Assembly (NCBI RefSeq): GCF_001642835.1
Contig: NZ_LXEI01000006.1
Location: forward strand, 62,001 to 126,000
Reading direction: 5' to 3'
DNA length: 64,000 bases
From: Pseudotamlana agarivorans
Lineage (GTDB): Bacteria; Bacteroidota; Bacteroidia; Flavobacteriales; Flavobacteriaceae
The first letter of the stretch is position 1. Each line of letters starts with the position of its first letter. The notes beneath the pieces are model-generated. The model saw nothing but the letters and a program-made list of their open reading frames with translations. It did not search any database and was not told where the DNA came from. This document shows positions 1 to 7,515 of the stretch, one piece after another. A program made the translations under genes and the position numbers.

Positions 1-59
1 AAATAGGCTACAAAAGTCAGCGTGAGAATAAATATTTCGGTGTTTAAAACAGCATCCAT
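1..59 (-). CDS. lrgB: LrgB-family membrane protein, N-terminal fragment
   Basis: Only the first 19 or so codons are in the window; the gene runs off the left edge. The visible start reads MDAVLNTEIFILTLTFVAYF, a hydrophobic N-terminus as expected for LrgB/YohK proteins. It starts 3 nt after the stop of the LrgA-like gene on the same strand, the usual lrgAB arrangement. LrgB is thought to work with LrgA in murein hydrolase export control or in transport of small metabolites. The name rests mainly on this context because the fragment is so short. Confidence 0.7.
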   Translation of the reverse strand, partial: MDAVLNTEIFILTLTFVAY

Positions 60-62
60 AAT

Positions 63-425
63 CTATGATTTTTTGCCTTTTTTGAAGGTGTTTTTATGTC
101 TCATAAACAACTGATGTGTCCAGCCCGTACAGGCAAAAACGATGATGGTGCCTAGGGTAGAAGCCACGATAATAGGCCAGAAGGAAGCTTTTATCAAATC
201 TAAATACAACATAATGGCTACACCAGGCGGTACAAAAAAGAAGGCCATGTTTTTGGTTAAAAAATGACTCAATCCGCTTACCCATGCTAACTTAATCCAA
301 CCCAATTCTAATAAAACGGTTAATAGGATCATGCCAATAATACTAGAAGGCATTTTTATGCCAGTTAGATGGACTACAACTTCTCCAAAAAGTAAACAGC
401 CTAATATAATTACGACTTGCCTCAT
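63..425 (-). CDS. lrgA: CidA/LrgA family holin-like membrane protein
   Basis: This 120-residue protein has about four membrane segments (near residues 4-20, 25-45, 60-75 and 82-102) and a short basic tail ending KKGKKS. The block HLTGIKMPSSIIGMILL matches the conserved P-x-x-[IV]-[IL]-G-M region of LrgA/CidA proteins. The family forms small membrane complexes implicated in holin-like control of murein hydrolases or pyruvate-type transport. It lies directly upstream of lrgB, with a 3-nt gap, so the two are co-transcribed. The dnaN terminator separates it from the gene above. Confidence 0.85.
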   Translation of the reverse strand: MRQVVIILGCLLFGEVVVHLTGIKMPSSIIGMILLTVLLELGWIKLAWVSGLSHFLTKNMAFFFVPPGVAIMLYLDLIKASFWPIIVASTLGTIIVFACTGWTHQLFMRHKNTFKKGKKS

Positions 426-576
426 GGTTTTAAACTGATTTTGTATTGCTACTTGTGAATATTATTTTCGAAAATACGATGCATCTGTATAATATGCTAA
501 TAATTGTAATTTAACCTGAGGTGGTTAATAATTGTCGCATGGTAAGTGCATTTATTTAAATGTTTGAAAACAAACA

Positions 577-610
577 AAAAAGCAGCATCAAAATTATGAT
601 GCTGCTTTTC
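577..610 (-). terminator. Intrinsic terminator below dnaN
   Basis: A perfect 10-bp stem AGCAGCATCA (581-590) pairs with TGATGCTGCT (597-606) around a 6-nt loop. It is extended by A/T pairs on both sides, so it can act on either strand. It sits 42 nt past the dnaN stop codon and ends that transcript before lrgA. Confidence 0.85.
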
Positions 611-651
611 TATATTTTGAGCTAAAATTTCTTCTAGACTAATTATAAAAA

Positions 652-1770
652 TTATCCGTTTAACATAACAGGCATAACTAGCATGGTAACTTGTTCGCCT
701 TCATCTAAACCATCAACAGGTGTTAAAATTCCAGCGCGGTTTGGCATACTCATTTCTAGTTGTACATCATCAGAATTTAGGTTATTCAACATTTCAGTTA
801 AGAAACGTGAGTTAAATCCGATTTGCATATCATCACCTTGGTAATCGCAAGTTAAACGCTCTTCGGCTTTATTGCTGTAATCAATATCTTCCGCAGAAAT
901 ATTAAGTTCGGCACCAGCAATTTTTAAACGAATTTGGTGTGTGGTTTTGTTAGAGAAAATACTAACACGGCGTACCGAGTTTAAAAATTGATTTCTGCTA
1001 ATCACTAGTTTATTCGGATTCTCTTTTGGAATAACTGCTTCGTAATTTGGATATTTACCATCAATTAGTCGGCAAATTAACTCTGAATTTTCAAAAGTAA
1101 ACTTGGCATTAGACTCATTGTATTCAATGGCTACTTCGTCTTCACTAGCAGCTAAAATACCTTTTAAAAGATTTAAAGGTTTCTTAGGCATAATAAATTC
1201 GGCAACCTGATTGGCTTTAATATCTTCACGTGTGTATTTCACTAACTTATGCGCATCGGTAGCAACAAAAGTTAAGCCTTCTGTAGAAAACTGAAAAAAG
1301 ACACCACTCATTACCGGACGTAAATCATCGTTTCCAGCGGCAAAAATAGTCTTGCTAATAGCAGTTGCTAAAACATCGCCAGTTACTACGGTTTTACTTG
1401 GGTCTTCTAAAGCCACAGCCTTTGGGAATTCTTTGCCATCAGCGTAAGCTAAAGCATATTTACCATGGTTAGAACTAATTTCGATGGTGTTGTTGTCTTC
1501 AACCACAAAAGTTAAAGGCTGCTCAGGAAAGGTTTTTAAAGTATCTAAGAGCAAACGCGCAGGAATAGCAATGCTACCTTGACTATCGCTTTCAACGTCT
1601 AATTTAGAAGCCATAGTAGTTTCTAAATCGCTAGCAGAAACGGTAAGTTCGTTTTGGTCTAGTTCAAACAAAAAATTATCTAAAATAGGTAAGGTATTCG
1701 AACTGTTAATCACACCTCCTAAAACCTGTAATTGCTTTAATAAATAAGTACTTGATACTATAAATTTCAT
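652..1770 (-). CDS. dnaN: DNA polymerase III subunit beta (sliding clamp)
   Basis: The product has 372 residues, the normal length for a bacterial beta clamp. It is built from three similar domains (about 1-120, 130-245 and 246-372) that dimerise into the ring tethering Pol III to DNA. It starts MKFIVSSTYLLKQLQVLGGV, and the C-terminus ends TMLVMPVMLNG, close to the M-P-[MV]-R/L family tail. Internal blocks such as NHGKYALAYADGKEFP and DLRPVMSGVFFQFS are typical. It follows gldG on the same strand, an order I remember from other flavobacteria. No dnaA is nearby, so this is not an origin-type dnaA-dnaN locus. Confidence 0.97.
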   Translation of the reverse strand: MKFIVSSTYLLKQLQVLGGVINSSNTLPILDNFLFELDQNELTVSASDLETTMASKLDVESDSQGSIAIPARLLLDTLKTFPEQPLTFVVEDNNTIEISSNHGKYALAYADGKEFPKAVALEDPSKTVVTGDVLATAISKTIFAAGNDDLRPVMSGVFFQFSTEGLTFVATDAHKLVKYTREDIKANQVAEFIMPKKPLNLLKGILAASEDEVAIEYNESNAKFTFENSELICRLIDGKYPNYEAVIPKENPNKLVISRNQFLNSVRRVSIFSNKTTHQIRLKIAGAELNISAEDIDYSNKAEERLTCDYQGDDMQIGFNSRFLTEMLNNLNSDDVQLEMSMPNRAGILTPVDGLDEGEQVTMLVMPVMLNG

Positions 1771-1898
1771 CTGAGAATATTATGTTTGCTAAGCTGATTT
1801 TCAATATGTTCCTGTAGTTTTCTTAAAAATAAACTAGCAGTTTCACACAAATCATTAAAAATAAATAAACCTAGCTTTTATTGACATTATGCTTCATA

Positions 1899-1906
1899 CA
1901 AATATA
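1899..1906 (-). promoter_or_regulatory. Candidate -7 box for dnaN
   Basis: Read on the minus strand this is TATATTTG, an exact match to the flavobacterial TAnnTTTG -7 consensus. It lies about 129 nt above the dnaN start, inside the 175-bp gap after gldG. The nearest upstream TTG (-33 element) is about 24 nt away, slightly long, so the call is tentative. Confidence 0.4.
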
Positions 1907-1945
1907 TTCTAAACGGCTTATATTTGGAAACAAACTTATTAACAT

Positions 1946-3613
1946 TTAAGCGGCGTATTTTTTCTTTCTGATATAGTTGAAAGCCATGCCGAAAATCGCG
2001 AGTAAAACCAGTGGTAGTACGATGTTTATAAGGCGCCACTTGGTTTTTTCGGCAGCTATTTTTTGCTGATCTAAAAAGGCAACGGCAATTTCTTTCGACC
2101 GAATGTTTATAAGTCCGTTATCATCTAGCAAATAATTTACGGCATTGAGTAAAAATTCTTTGTTCCCATAAGTTTGGCCCGTCCAGCGGTCGAAACCTAA
2201 TTCTTGCGGCACATTTCGTATCACATCGTTTTTTATAATGTCACCATCGGCGATTAGAATCATTTTTGTTGGCACACTTTTATTTTTTGAGTTTGAAAGC
2301 TCAAAAGGCTTGATTCGGTTACTGTAAACCGAGTTGAATGCGCCTTCGAGTAAAACGGCTAAATTTTGGTTTCCGGCATTAAAAAGTTGCGGATTTTGTT
2401 CCTTAGTAACCAGTTCTAAACTAATTTTTCTCGGAGTACCTTCTAATTTTGATAGAGGTGCCGACTGCAACAGAATGGTCTTTTTTATGTTGTTTTTTAA
2501 GGTGTCGATTGGGTTTGCAAAATCAAACTTTACCAAGTTCAAGTTGTTTACAATAGGGTGGTTGCTCTGGCTTCCTGCAAGCGGGGAGTAGGGCCATTGT
2601 AAATGCTGAAATTGCGACTGACTCCCTTCACCAATGGCTAAAGTAATGGGTGCTGAATATAGGGTGCTTACCATTTCGGGATTCACACGAGCTCCATATT
2701 TAAAGAAAAAATCTGTTAGGTTTAAATCTCTGGGGATGGCGACGTTACTGCCGGTATCGTTGTATAAACTGTCCTTTTCCATGGCAATGGCATCGATAAG
2801 CCACAAACTTTTGCCGCCGTTCATGGTGTATTGATCTAAAACGTACTTCTCTTCTTCGGAAAAAGCTTCGGTAGGTTTCGCCGAGATGATTAAATCGTAA
2901 GCCTCTAAATCTTGAAGCGTTTTTTGCGGATTGTTAGTAATGCTATCCAGTGTAAAGGGTGCAATAAAGTAGTAATTGCCTATTTTTTTTACAAAATCGG
3001 CGATGTATCGATCTTCAAGTTGCTTATTACCTTTTAAGATGGCAATTTTACGTTTTTTAGGCGTAGTTAGTTTGCTAAAACCATCGGCAAAAGCATATTC
3101 CAGGTGTTGCACCGAATTGCTTACCAACTCTTGCTGGGTGGCCCCAATTTTGTTTTTTACTAACGGAATAATAACCGTTTGGTCGTTATAACTGGCAAGG
3201 GCCCAAGGAAAAATAATGGCCTTTGACGATTTTCCACTTTCGGTAACACTTAACTGCATAGGGGTTAAACCGCGTTGAGTAAGTTGCTGTATGTTACGCT
3301 CGCGGGTGTCTTCATCTTCAACAGGGTTAATAAAGTTGAAAATGATGTTTTTGTTTTCAGCAGAAAACTCTTCAAGGAGTTGTTGAGTTTCCTTTTTAAG
3401 GCGTCTAAATTCCGAAGGGAAATCATCACCCTCTAAAAACACATCAATAATAAGCGGCGCATCAACATGTTCTATAGTTTCAATGGCTGAAGGGCTTAAG
3501 GTATAACGTTTATCGGCAGTCAAATCAAAACGTTCAAAAACAAAACTGCTTATGAGGTTAATCCCAATTAAGGCGATTATAAGTAGGGCTATATTTTTGA
3601 TAGTGTTATTCAA
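1946..3613 (-). CDS. gldG: Gliding motility ABC transporter auxiliary protein GldG
   Basis: This 555-residue protein has one N-terminal membrane anchor (about 6-26), a long extracytoplasmic body and a C-terminal membrane helix (about 528-548) before the tail RKKKYAA. The segment LTADKRYTLSPSAIETI followed by DAPLIIDVFLEGDDFPSEFRRL is characteristic of GldG and its DUF4350/ABC_transp_aux relatives. With GldF and the distant ATPase GldA it forms the gliding-associated ABC transporter of Bacteroidota. Its start overlaps the end of the small upstream gene by 8 nt, so translation is probably coupled. Its export substrate is not established. Confidence 0.93.
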   Translation of the reverse strand: MNNTIKNIALLIIALIGINLISSFVFERFDLTADKRYTLSPSAIETIEHVDAPLIIDVFLEGDDFPSEFRRLKKETQQLLEEFSAENKNIIFNFINPVEDEDTRERNIQQLTQRGLTPMQLSVTESGKSSKAIIFPWALASYNDQTVIIPLVKNKIGATQQELVSNSVQHLEYAFADGFSKLTTPKKRKIAILKGNKQLEDRYIADFVKKIGNYYFIAPFTLDSITNNPQKTLQDLEAYDLIISAKPTEAFSEEEKYVLDQYTMNGGKSLWLIDAIAMEKDSLYNDTGSNVAIPRDLNLTDFFFKYGARVNPEMVSTLYSAPITLAIGEGSQSQFQHLQWPYSPLAGSQSNHPIVNNLNLVKFDFANPIDTLKNNIKKTILLQSAPLSKLEGTPRKISLELVTKEQNPQLFNAGNQNLAVLLEGAFNSVYSNRIKPFELSNSKNKSVPTKMILIADGDIIKNDVIRNVPQELGFDRWTGQTYGNKEFLLNAVNYLLDDNGLINIRSKEIAVAFLDQQKIAAEKTKWRLINIVLPLVLLAIFGMAFNYIRKKKYAA

Positions 3614-4091
3614 AGGTTTTCTCTAATTTGTAGGTTCTTAGGGCAGTTACTTTGTCGTTAGTAAACAGCAATTCAATGCATTCCTGGTCTTTGTTAAAGG
3701 CACCAGGCTTAAACCCTAAATTATAATTCCATTGGTCTTCAGAATTGGCTTTGATGCTATCATCCCAACCATACCATTCGCTTTCACCAAGTAGTTGTTT
3801 TACTTCACTTTTGGGTTTTCCAATAAGTAAACTGTCTTCTATAATATTATTGAGCATCTCAAAACGCAATTCGGGATCTTCCTCCCAAGCTTCAGCATTG
3901 AAATACTTTTCATGATGGTAGTTGCTAAAAATATTGATAACGGGATAAAAAACATAAAAGTAGGCCAAAGGGGTTAAGGCCAAACTGACTATAAAAGTGA
4001 GCCATTTGCGTTTATCTATAGTATTAACAAACAACCAAACCAGAACGAATACAATAAGTATTGATATAATAAAAAGCGGAGTTAAAACCAT
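3606..4091 (-). CDS. Small membrane protein of unknown function between gldF and gldG
   Basis: I do not recognise a named family for this 161-residue protein. It has two N-terminal membrane helices (about 4-24 and 33-55) and a soluble C-terminal half. That half contains LLIGKPKSEVKQLLGESEWY, reminiscent of the SmpA/OmlA (BamE-like) 'G-x-s-x-x-e-V-x-x-l-L-G' turn, and then a C-terminal beta strand region. It starts 2 nt after gldF ends and overlaps gldG by 8 nt, so it is translated within the gldF-gldG operon. In the gliding operons I remember gldF abuts gldG directly. A GldFG accessory role is inference from position only. Confidence 0.85.
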   Translation of the reverse strand: MVLTPLFIISILIVFVLVWLFVNTIDKRKWLTFIVSLALTPLAYFYVFYPVINIFSNYHHEKYFNAEAWEEDPELRFEMLNNIIEDSLLIGKPKSEVKQLLGESEWYGWDDSIKANSEDQWNYNLGFKPGAFNKDQECIELLFTNDKVTALRTYKLEKTFE

Positions 4092-4093
4092 GG

Positions 4094-4807
4094 TTATGCT
4101 TTGTTCAAATTTATTTTAGTTAGCATTAAAAAGAATAGCGTTAAGCTTATAAAATAGACCAAATCTCTCGTGTCAATCACACCACGACTCATGCTTTTAA
4201 AATGCGCGCTCATGCCTAATTGATTAATGAAATCATTAGAAAGGAAGTCGGCAACACCTTCAAAACCGATATAAAAAATAAAACATATAAAAACAGCCGT
4301 AATAAAAGCTACAATTTGATTGTCGGATAAAGTCGATGAAAATACACCAATGGCTGTATAAGCCGCGATGAGAAATAGGAGTCCGAAATACGATCCCATA
4401 GTGCTGCCCATATCTAAATTCCCAACAGGATTCCCAAGTTCGTAAACCGTGTAAACGTATAATAAGCTAGGTATGAGCGCAATAAGAATAAGTGCAAAAG
4501 CGCCAAAATATTTCCCTAAAACTATATGGAATAATGAAATGGGCTTGGTAAGCAATAGCTCCAAAGTGCCTTGCTTTTTTTCATCTGAAAAACTTCGCAT
4601 TGTCACGGCCGGAATTAAGAAAATTAAAATCCATGGTGTTAGTAAGAAAAAAGAAGACAAATCGGCAAAACCATAATCTAGAATATTGAATTCCCCCTTA
4701 AACAACCACAGAAATAAGCCGTTAAGCGTTAAAAAAATAGCAATAACCAAATATCCAATTGGCGAGGCAAAAAATGAATTTATTTCTTTTCTTAATATGG
4801 CGAACAT
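4094..4807 (-). CDS. gldF: Gliding motility ABC transporter permease GldF
   Basis: This 237-residue ABC-2 permease has about six membrane helices. The N-terminal block MFAILRKEINSFFASPIGYLVI and the cytoplasmic motif TMRSFSDEKKQGTLELLLTKPIS are hallmarks of the GldF/NosY-like ABC-2 family. It is the membrane channel of the GldAFG transporter associated with flavobacterial gliding. It is the first gene of the gldF-X-gldG run. Its upstream region is a striking heptanucleotide repeat tract, so any promoter of its own must lie in or beside that tract. Confidence 0.93.
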   Translation of the reverse strand: MFAILRKEINSFFASPIGYLVIAIFLTLNGLFLWLFKGEFNILDYGFADLSSFFLLTPWILIFLIPAVTMRSFSDEKKQGTLELLLTKPISLFHIVLGKYFGAFALILIALIPSLLYVYTVYELGNPVGNLDMGSTMGSYFGLLFLIAAYTAIGVFSSTLSDNQIVAFITAVFICFIFYIGFEGVADFLSNDFINQLGMSAHFKSMSRGVIDTRDLVYFISLTLFFLMLTKINLNKA

Positions 4808-4815
4808 TTAGTTTT

Positions 4816-4895
4816 GTTAAAAGTTAAAAGTTAAAAGTTAAAAGTTAAAAGTTTCTATTAGTTACTGGTTACTGGTTACTGGTTTTTGGTTTTTG
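4816..4895. repeat. Tandem heptamers GTTAAAA x5, GTTACTG x3, GTTTTTG x2
   Basis: Five exact GTTAAAA units run from 4816 to 4850. Three GTTACTG units (4861-4881) and two GTTTTTG units (4882-4895) follow. All have a 7-nt period and a shared GTT start. The tract fills the gap between gldF and the DUF62 gene, immediately above the gldF start codon. Confidence 0.95.
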
Positions 4896-4898
4896 GCT

Positions 4899-5010
4899 GC
4901 CGTCACCAGTCATCAGTCACCCGTTATCTGTCTTCCGTCATTCTTCATCTGTCACTTTTCTCCCGTCTCCTGTCATCGGTCTTCCGTCAATCTTCATCTG
5001 TCTCCCGTCA
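4899..5010. repeat. Degenerate phase-locked heptamer array, 16 units
   Basis: Cut every 7 nt from 4899, this tract reads GCCGTCA, CCAGTCA, TCAGTCA, CCCGTTA, TCTGTCT, TCCGTCA and so on through CCCGTCA at 5004-5010. Most units keep T at position 5 and [CT] at 6. The strict period of 7 over 112 nt with drifting unit sequence suggests an old expanded repeat. It cannot be coding, as 7 is not a multiple of 3 and no protein signature is present. Confidence 0.9.
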
Positions 5011-5046
5011 TTTTTCCTTATTCTAACAAACATAACCCTTTTATTA

Positions 5047-5943
5047 TTATTCGAAATCAGAAATTTTATGAACCTGCTGCGGGTAATCGACATCCTGTAA
5101 ATTAATAGGATCTGGAATAAACTTAATGCTTATCGCGTCCATTAGTCCGAGTCCGAGAAGGGTAGAAGCACTACCAACGGTGGCGCTATTACTTTTATAA
5201 ACGGCAATTTCTAAAAAATCACCAGAATTAAAAACCACTAAGCGTCTGCCTTCATCATGACGTTTGTTTTCTGGAATGTCAAAATTAACAATATCACTGT
5301 ATTTATGATATATAGTTTTAAAGGTGTAATGACGCGCTGTAATTTCAAAACGTCTTCCTTTTTGTACGCTTTCAAAAAAATGACGCTTAATATTGGTCAC
5401 CACATTTCCGTAGTTATCAATATAAATCACCGAACCAATAATTTGGGTTTTATCGTCATTAACGTAAGGTGTAATGTTTTTAATAGGCTTAATACCCGAA
5501 ATGTTTTTTCCAATCACATCTAACGTACCACCACGAGCTATATGGCAGGCCACCTGCACAAAAACATCCAATACTGTAAAACTGCTTGTTATTTTATCGT
5601 GAATATTAATTTCTACAATTTGTTCTGGAGCAATTTCCGAGCAAATCATACTCATAATGCCATTGTTAGCACACACAAAATAATGTCCATCTAGCTTAAC
5701 AGCGATGTGTTTGTTTTCGGGATTGAGTTCCGAATCAATACCAATAATATGTATGGTGCCTTTAGGAAAACTGTTGTAAGCATTTTGAATGATGTAAGCC
5801 GCCTCAGGTATGTTAAAAGGCGATACAGCATGTGAGATATCAACAATCTTAACATTAGAAAGTTCACTGTAGATAGCGCCTCGTGTAGCGCCAGCAAAGT
5901 AGTCTTTCTCTCCGAAATCGGTTGTTAGTGTAATAATTGCCAT
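5047..5943 (-). CDS. SAM hydroxide adenosyltransferase (DUF62 family)
   Basis: The product is a DUF62 protein, the family of S-adenosyl-L-methionine hydrolases (SAM plus water gives adenosine plus methionine), related to bacterial fluorinases and chlorinases. The N-terminal motif ITLTTDFGEKDYFAGATRG carries the conserved Asp of the SAM site. Later blocks include ANNGIMSMI and IYIDNYGNVVTNI, matching the family D-x-[FY]-G-N-x-x-[ST]-N segment. The ATG at 5943 fits the family start; the two extra codons that begin with TTG upstream do not. It is divergent from phoH across about 210 bp and sits upstream of gldF. Confidence 0.9.
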   Translation of the reverse strand: MAIITLTTDFGEKDYFAGATRGAIYSELSNVKIVDISHAVSPFNIPEAAYIIQNAYNSFPKGTIHIIGIDSELNPENKHIAVKLDGHYFVCANNGIMSMICSEIAPEQIVEINIHDKITSSFTVLDVFVQVACHIARGGTLDVIGKNISGIKPIKNITPYVNDDKTQIIGSVIYIDNYGNVVTNIKRHFFESVQKGRRFEITARHYTFKTIYHKYSDIVNFDIPENKRHDEGRRLVVFNSGDFLEIAVYKSNSATVGSASTLLGLGLMDAISIKFIPDPINLQDVDYPQQVHKISDFE

Positions 5944-6154
5944 GGGCAAATTGTTGATATGTTTTTAACGTTAAGTCCCTCAATTTTACTTAAATTTGAG
6001 AGAGTCATGAATAAGATACAAACCTACAAATTTTCATTTTCGTTTTTATAATTTAAATGAAAAATATGAGGCCATAAAATCTTATTCATTAAATTAGAAG
6101 CACAGAAAAATAACAGAACAGCTATACATTAATTTTTAACCTAAAACCACGCCT

Positions 6155-7108
6155 TTGAACGAAATAATCATCGAACTTGAAGAGATTTCTCCAAAAGATT
6201 TTTTTGGAGCCCAAAACACGAATATTGAACTTCTTAAAAAGTACTTTCCTAAATTAAAAATTGTAGCCCGCGGGAATAAAATTAAAGCTTTTGGCGATGA
6301 AGAATTGCTGGAAGAATTTGATAGACGCCTCACTATGCTCCTAAAGCATTTTGCAAAATATAATAAGCTCGACGAAAATGCTATCGAGCGTGTTTTAACC
6401 AGTCAAAGTAGCGATGATTATACCACCTCCGAAAAAAGTGGCGAAGTTATCGTTCATGGGGTTAGCGGCCGACTCATAAAAGCCCAAACACCAAATCAGC
6501 GTAAAATGGTAGAGCTTATGCGTAAAAATGATATGGTTTTTGCCATTGGTCCAGCAGGAACAGGAAAAACTTATACCGGCGTAGCCTTGGCGGTTCAAGC
6601 CTTAAAAAACAAAGAAGTTAAGCGTATCATTTTAACCCGTCCAGCCGTAGAAGCCGGAGAGAATTTAGGATTCCTTCCGGGCGATTTAAAAGAAAAATTG
6701 GACCCTTACATGCAGCCTTTATACGATGCGCTAAGGGATATGATTGCTCCAGAAAAACTCGCGCATTATATTGAAAACGGTACCATTCAAATCGCGCCAT
6801 TGGCATTTATGCGTGGACGAACCTTAGATAATGCCTTCGTGATTTTAGATGAAGGGCAAAACACCACCCACGCCCAAATGAAAATGTTTTTAACTCGTAT
6901 GGGAAAAAACGCCAAGTTCCTATTAACGGGCGACCCTGGTCAAATCGATTTACCGCGCCGTACCATTTCCGGACTTAAAGAAGCTTTACTCATCTTAAAA
7001 AATGTGGAAGGTGTAGGTATGATTTTCCTAGACGATAAAGATGTGATTCGTCATAAACTCGTTAAAAAAGTCATCGAAGCCTATAAAAGCATTGAAAACG
7101 CTGATTAA
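6155..7108 (+). CDS. phoH: PhoH family P-loop ATPase
   Basis: This 317-residue protein matches the bacterial PhoH/YbeZ ATPase. The Walker A motif GPAGTGKTY lies near residue 137 and the Walker B region FVILDEGQNTT near 230. The conserved TRPAVEAGENLGFLPGDL and LTGDPGQIDLPRR blocks are also present. PhoH proteins are ATPases linked to RNA metabolism and ribosome maturation, often with YbeY. The start is a TTG (NEIIIELEEIS follows); no in-frame ATG keeps the usual N-terminus. It is followed by a candidate structured RNA and then an accessory block, where I would expect purC. Confidence 0.95.
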   Translation: MNEIIIELEEISPKDFFGAQNTNIELLKKYFPKLKIVARGNKIKAFGDEELLEEFDRRLTMLLKHFAKYNKLDENAIERVLTSQSSDDYTTSEKSGEVIVHGVSGRLIKAQTPNQRKMVELMRKNDMVFAIGPAGTGKTYTGVALAVQALKNKEVKRIILTRPAVEAGENLGFLPGDLKEKLDPYMQPLYDALRDMIAPEKLAHYIENGTIQIAPLAFMRGRTLDNAFVILDEGQNTTHAQMKMFLTRMGKNAKFLLTGDPGQIDLPRRTISGLKEALLILKNVEGVGMIFLDDKDVIRHKLVKKVIEAYKSIENAD

Positions 7109-7121
7109 AGATGTCATAATT

Positions 7122-7259
7122 TTTTTCAGGAGCAGAAACCTGCTTTCCGTTTTATCTGCCTGCCGGCAAGGCAGGTCTTTTTCGCCCTTTAAGTGGCAAA
7201 AAAGGATGCCACTACAATCAGGGCTAGGGGCAGGAGTATAAAGTTTAAGACCTGAAAAA
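7122..7259 (+). ncRNA. Candidate structured RNA downstream of phoH
   Basis: A 138-nt stretch can fold as one closed multi-arm structure. TTTTTCAGG (7122-7130) pairs with CCTGAAAAA (7251-7259) as a closing stem. Inside are AGCAG/CTGCT (7131-7144), CCTGCC/GGCAGG (7159-7175), and a compound arm with GCCCT/AGGGC (7184-7188/7220-7224) enclosing AGTGGCA/TGCCACT (7192-7198/7207-7213). It is GC-richer than its surroundings and carries no credible ORF. I have no family name for it. It could be an independent RNA, the phoH 3' UTR, or a dispersed palindromic element. Confidence 0.45.
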
Positions 7260-7301
7260 CCATGATACTTGGTTGATAACATTAAAATATTAAAAAACAT
7301 A

Positions 7302-7340
7302 AAAGATGATGGTTGTGAAAAACATACCATCATCTTTTTT
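7302..7340 (+). terminator. Intrinsic terminator
   Basis: AAAGATGATGGT (7302-7313) pairs with ACCATCATCTTT (7326-7337) around a 12-nt loop, followed by a T run. It would end phoH or candidate-RNA transcription before the VCBS gene. Confidence 0.85.
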
Positions 7341-7381
7341 TAAGATTAGCCCCAAAATTGTATAGATTTTGATTTTTAGGG

Positions 7382-7425
7382 TTGAATTAAAAATTTTAAA
7401 GGAGTATATGTTTGATATACTTTTG
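7382..7425 (+). promoter_or_regulatory. Candidate promoter of the VCBS surface protein
   Basis: Two overlapping TAnnTTTG matches occur, TATGTTTG at 7407-7414 and TACTTTTG at 7418-7425. A TTG at 7382-7384 lies about 22 nt before the first. They are about 90-100 nt above the next start codon and follow a terminator, so some promoter must lie here; which box is used is uncertain. Confidence 0.35.
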
Positions 7426-7515
7426 TTGGAGAAAATTTCAACAGTGTCAATCGAAACAAGAAACTATGTCAATATTAATTGAAGTTATTTAATTTATAAA
7501 ACTCCAACACCTATA

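Noticed and set aside
652-1770. Replication origin next to dnaN
   Set aside because: No dnaA gene and no cluster of DnaA boxes are seen; in Bacteroidota dnaN is often away from the origin.
4816-5010. CRISPR array
   Set aside because: The repeats are 7 nt with no spacers and no cas genes are nearby.
7028-7333. Minus-strand ORF across the phoH end
   Set aside because: It reads through the folded candidate RNA and the terminator hairpin, which explains the open frame.
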